This document shows, one piece after another, positions 60,912-64,000 of a stretch of DNA of 64,000 nucleotides (position 1 is the first letter of the stretch; each line of letters opens with the position of its first letter). The notes under the pieces are model-generated. The model saw nothing but the letters and a program-made list of their open reading frames with translations. It searched no databases and had not been told where the DNA came from. A program made the translations under genes and the position numbers. The stretch is taken from positions 62,001 through 126,000 of the forward strand of contig NZ_AP018178.1 of NCBI RefSeq assembly GCF_002368195.1. Reading direction: 5' to 3'. The stretch comes from Calothrix sp. NIES-2100 (lineage in GTDB: Bacteria > Cyanobacteriota > Cyanobacteriia > Cyanobacteriales > Nostocaceae).

Positions 60912-61387
60912 AAATTTATGGGCAATATCTCTGCTACGTTGGTGCTGGAAGTTTGAATAAAGGAATCAAGGATGAGGTTTGAAGCGGTAAAATTTCTATT
61001 CCTCATCCAAAATCCTGCATCTGTGATGTGCGTGCTGCTAGTCTTGTCTAGGTGAAGCTGGAAGCTGGTGAGAAAAATGTAGCTGTACCATTACCAAACT
61101 CGAAGTTTCGTGTTCCAAACTCGAAGTTCCGTGTTCTGAACTTGAAGTTTCGTGTTCTGAACTTGAAGTTCCGTGTTCTGAACTCGAAGTTTCGTGTTCT
61201 GAACTTAAAGTTCCGAATTCCAAGCTTGAAGTTTCGTGTTATGAACTTGAAGTTCCGAGTTCCAAGCTTGAAGTTTCGAGTTCTCATCTCGAAGTTCCGA
61301 GTTCTTAGCTTGAAGTTCCGAGTTCCAAACTCAAATCAACAGCATTTGCATTTACCTTGACAGGAATAGAAGCTTCCACTTGACTAA
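60912..61387. other. ctaD-ctaE intergenic region with 21-bp repeat array
   Basis: The 231-bp array 61101-61331 fills about half; the rest is leader and trailer sequence. No gene; open frames on both strands follow from the 21-bp period. Confidence 0.65.
61101..61331. repeat. 21-bp tandem repeat, 11 units, inside the cta operon
   Basis: Eleven units of the type TGAAGTTCCGTGTTCTGAACT. Units with GAAGTTTCG and GAAGTTCCG alternate, giving a 42-bp higher-order period. Seven-residue repeats are open on both strands. The unit is unrelated in sequence to the 54954 array but has the same length and copy number. Confidence 0.85.
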
Positions 61388-63079
61388 TTAAGTGCCGACT
61401 TCCGGTGTTGCAGATAGCTGAACGTCCTTACTGTGATCGTGACCATAGTCGTAAGGGCCGTGGGTGACAACGGGTAATACTTCCCAGTTTTCAATTGCTG
61501 GGGGTGAGCTGGTTGTCCATTCTAAGGTCAAAGCTTCCCAAGGATTATCACCTGCCAAAGACCCTTTCATCCAGCTTTGAATGATGTTGATGGCAAAGGG
61601 AATCACGGAAATTCCCAAAATGATTGAACCAAAGGTACAAACCTGATTAAGATTAATAAACTGAGGATCGTACATTGCTACTCGACGGGGCATTCCTTGC
61701 AAACCTAATTCGTGCATAGGTAAGAAGGTGAGGTTTGTACCGACGAAAGTAAGAGCAAAGTGAATCCGTCCCCAAGTTTCATTCAACATGCGTCCAGTCA
61801 TTTTGGGGAACCAGTGATAAATACCTGCGTAAATCCCAAATACTGAACCGCCAAACAGAACGTAGTGGAAATGTCCCACTACATAATATGTGTCGTGAAC
61901 GTGAACATCAAAGGGAGCTGTACCCATTGTCACGCCGCTTAAACCACCCATGACAAACATGGACAACAAACCGATCGCAAACAACATGGCGCTGGTAAAG
62001 CGAATCTTACCACCCCATAATGTGGCAACCCAACCGAAAATCTTCACGCCGGTGGGAACTGCAACCAGTAAGGTGGAGATGGTGAAGAACATCCGCATCC
62101 AACCGGGTGTACCACTGGTAAACATGTGGTGAACCCAAACGAACAACCCGACAACGCAAATAGCCAAACTGGAATAAGCGATCGCTTTATATCCGAAAAT
62201 TGGCTTACGAGCGTGAACGGGAATAACTTCGGACATAATGCCGAAGATAGGCAGAATCATTAAATATACTGCCGGGTGAGAATAGAACCAGAACAAGTGT
62301 TGATAAAGTACAACGTTACCGCCTGCATCTGGTTTAAAGAAGGAAGTACCAAAGTTGAGGTCAAACAATAACAGCACCAAACCAGCTGCTAACACAGGTG
62401 TAGATAATAGTGCTAGCACGGAAGTTGCTAAAATTGCCCAACAAAACAAAGGTAATTGATCCCATTTCATGCTCGGAACCTTCATCATCAAAATGGTGAT
62501 GACAAAGTTCAGCGAACCCAAAATTGAGGAAGTACCCACCAACACAATCGCCAAAATCCACATGGTTTGAGCGATGGGTGCTGTGACTAAACTTAAAGGT
62601 GGGTAAGCTGTCCAACCAGATTGAGAACCGCCAAAGATAAAACTACCAAGCAGCAGTAAACCTGCGGGTGGGTTTAACCAAAAAGCGACTGCATTCAATT
62701 TGGGGAAAGCCATATCCCTAGCACCAACCATCAGCGGTACTAGGAAGTTACCAAATCCCCCGATCGCACTGGGGACAATCCACAGGAAGATCATGATCGT
62801 CCCGTGGTTAGTCATGAAAGCATTGTAAAGATTGGGGTCGAGGAAATCTGCTGCCGGTGTTGATAATTCAACCCGGATCGCCATCGCCATCAAGCCACCA
62901 ATGATATAGAAAACAAATGCTGTCACTAGGTATTGAATCCCAATTACCTTGTGATCAACATTAAATGTGAAGTAATCCTGCCATTTCCACGCCGTGGGGT
63001 GCGCAGTGTGAGCAACCACCAGATTTTTGCCTTTATCCTTATCTGGTGGAGTATTCCGAGGAAATTCTACTTTTGTCAT
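61388..63079 (-). CDS. ctaD: cytochrome c oxidase subunit I
   Basis: 563 residues, about 12 membrane helices. Key sites: WFYSHPAVYLMILP (Cu-B His and the cross-linked Tyr), VWVHHMFTSGTPGWM (Cu-B His pair), VHDTYYVVGHFHYVLFGG (haem a3 and a ligands) and TNHGTIMIFLWIVPS for the first haem a His. This is the catalytic subunit of an aa3-type oxidase that reduces O2 to water while pumping protons, in thylakoid or cytoplasmic membrane. A CuA-bearing subunit II lies upstream, so it is a true cytochrome c oxidase. ATG at 63079. Confidence 0.97.
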   Translation of the reverse strand: MTKVEFPRNTPPDKDKGKNLVVAHTAHPTAWKWQDYFTFNVDHKVIGIQYLVTAFVFYIIGGLMAMAIRVELSTPAADFLDPNLYNAFMTNHGTIMIFLWIVPSAIGGFGNFLVPLMVGARDMAFPKLNAVAFWLNPPAGLLLLGSFIFGGSQSGWTAYPPLSLVTAPIAQTMWILAIVLVGTSSILGSLNFVITILMMKVPSMKWDQLPLFCWAILATSVLALLSTPVLAAGLVLLLFDLNFGTSFFKPDAGGNVVLYQHLFWFYSHPAVYLMILPIFGIMSEVIPVHARKPIFGYKAIAYSSLAICVVGLFVWVHHMFTSGTPGWMRMFFTISTLLVAVPTGVKIFGWVATLWGGKIRFTSAMLFAIGLLSMFVMGGLSGVTMGTAPFDVHVHDTYYVVGHFHYVLFGGSVFGIYAGIYHWFPKMTGRMLNETWGRIHFALTFVGTNLTFLPMHELGLQGMPRRVAMYDPQFINLNQVCTFGSIILGISVIPFAINIIQSWMKGSLAGDNPWEALTLEWTTSSPPAIENWEVLPVVTHGPYDYGHDHSKDVQLSATPEVGT

Positions 63080-63248
63080 CTTTTTGTCCTTTGTCCTTTG
63101 TCATTTGTCATTTGTGGTTTGTCATTTGTGGTTTGTCCTTTGTCATTTGTGGTTTGTCATTCGTGCTTTGTCCTTTGTCCTTGATCCGATAACCAATGAC
63201 TAATGACCAATGACTAATGACCAATGACCAATGACCAATGACCATTGA
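63080..63248. repeat. 7-bp repeats in two opposed blocks between ctaC and ctaD
   Basis: The left block (63080-63180) repeats TTTGTCC/TTTGTCA/TTTGTGG; the right block (about 63190-63248) repeats AATGACC/AATGACT. Read on the minus strand, the left block is also TGACAAA-like, so the two blocks carry related heptamers in opposite orientation and could fold on each other in the cta transcript. Confidence 0.75.
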
Positions 63249-64000
63249 CTAATGACTCTTGACCATTGACTCTAGAGTTGCTGCACTCACTCCCATATCG
63301 TGAACATGAGGTGCAAGAAACTCTGATGTTGATAAATCAGCTGGGTTAAGGGCGATCGCTTGATGCAAATCTTGCTTTTGGGCAATTTGGTTTTCTGTCA
63401 GCCAGGTTTCATACTCTTCTGGTGTGTGGACAATTACCTGCGATCGCATGGAACCGTGATAACCACCACACAGTTCAGCGCAAACTACAGGATATGTACC
63501 AGGTTTGGTGGCGACAAATCGCAATTGGGTAGCAATACCAGGAATTGCATCTTGCTTGAGGCGAAAGTTCGGAACCCAGAATGAGTGAATTACATCTTGG
63601 GCTGAAAGATTAAGCTGAACATCAGCACCAACGGGAACATGCAATTCCCCAGTAGTAATGCCACTTTCGGGATAATTAAATATCCAAGCGTACTGCATCC
63701 CTTGTACATCAACAACCAAATCGGCTGCTTTGTCTTGGGTTGTGGATGTTGCACCAATCCCAATGTTAGGTGCAGCTTGAGATTCTGAAGGATGATCCAA
63801 AGTTGCAGCAATTGCACTACCCTTCATGTGCGCCACATGCGCCCCACCATGAGGATGACCGGCTGGATCTAAACCGCCCATACGGTTAAAAACATCTACG
63901 CTGTAGATGCCTAAACAGAAGACAATCAATGTGGGGATTGCTGTCCAGAAAATTTCTAGGGGAACGTTACCTTCAACCCGCACACCATCGGTATTATCTC
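63249..64000 (-). CDS. ctaC: cytochrome c oxidase subunit II (5' end outside window)
   Basis: The last ~250 residues are present; the frame continues past the right edge (DNTDGVRVEGNVPLEIFWT). One membrane helix is visible (EIFWTAIPTLIVFCLGIYSV), and the N-terminal one is probably outside. The cupredoxin domain has the CuA ligands: H in DVIHSFWVP, then CAELCGGYHGSM (Cys, Cys, His, Met) in one motif. A His-rich insertion (GHPHGGAHVAHM) follows the helix. The intact CuA site makes it a normal cytochrome c oxidase rather than an ARTO-type enzyme. Which of the Nostoc cox paralogues it is cannot be told here. Confidence 0.95.
   Translation of the reverse strand, partial: DNTDGVRVEGNVPLEIFWTAIPTLIVFCLGIYSVDVFNRMGGLDPAGHPHGGAHVAHMKGSAIAATLDHPSESQAAPNIGIGATSTTQDKAADLVVDVQGMQYAWIFNYPESGITTGELHVPVGADVQLNLSAQDVIHSFWVPNFRLKQDAIPGIATQLRFVATKPGTYPVVCAELCGGYHGSMRSQVIVHTPEEYETWLTENQIAQKQDLHQAIALNPADLSTSEFLAPHVHDMGVSAATLESMVKSH

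Noticed and set aside
61038..61360. Three overlapping repeat frames in the ctaD-ctaE spacer
   Set aside because: Same explanation: artefact of a 21-bp repeat without stop codons.

Overview
The window comes from a filamentous, probably heterocyst-forming cyanobacterium of the Nostocales (Nostoc/Calothrix/Tolypothrix type). Evidence: the octamer GCGATCGC recurs throughout; 7-bp and 21-bp tandem repeats lie between many genes; there are cyanobacterial marker genes (psb28, rpaA, a Tab2-like protein, a PirA-like protein); and there are Nostocales accessory families (XisH/XisI, Mo-nitrogenase C-terminal domain, nitrogenase-associated ArsC-like protein, Uma2). Most genes are single or in groups of two or three, separated by AT-rich spacers full of hairpins, MITE-like elements and repeats. 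I saw no rRNA, tRNA or CRISPR array.

Layout. 0-8 kb: a truncated Tab2/DUF1092 gene, a broken TnpB gene, glucan phosphorylase, S-formylglutathione hydrolase, a TnpB 3' remnant, and an intact TnpB with a divergent ribbon-helix-helix gene. 8-12 kb: an SDR oxidoreductase with its divergent TetR regulator, a Mo-nitro_C protein, nested MITE-like repeats and a small membrane protein. 12-26 kb: a DpdE-like SNF2 ATPase, Psb28-like protein, a beta-lactamase-fold protein, a SpoU methyltransferase, xisH-xisI, a penicillin-acylase homologue, a PAS histidine kinase and DprA. 26-30 kb: an NO-sensing operon of DUF3050, H-NOX and an HNOBA histidine kinase. 30-36 kb: DUF2301, a SAM hydrolase, a pirA-like gene under an NtcA box, a type II restriction-modification pair and aspS. 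36-39 kb: a ribosomal peptide (graspetide) locus with an ATP-grasp enzyme and a precursor carrying three TTxxxxEE core repeats. 39-46 kb: an RND efflux pair, a YheT-type hydrolase and rpaA. 46-53 kb: a desaturase-SDR fusion, a PD-(D/E)XK/Uma2 pair, a luciferase-like oxidoreductase and small unknown genes. 53-60 kb: cysK, a caspase-SUMF1 protein facing a Pepco-like gene and a broken second caspase, a nitrogenase-associated ArsC-like protein, a cupin and a TPR-like protein. 60-64 kb: cytochrome c oxidase subunits III, I and (partial) II, with repeat arrays between the genes.

The best candidates for undescribed biology are: the plesiocin-like graspetide locus with an unusual C-terminal extension on its precursor; the H-NOX/HNOBA-kinase/DUF3050 operon, which links NO sensing to a haem-oxygenase-fold protein; and the caspase/Pepco neighbourhood, where the second caspase has been cut down to its first ~27 codons beside a small hairpin element. 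The pirA-like gene is notable because its NtcA site sits where a repressor would act. Function calls rest on motif recognition by eye; no database search was run.
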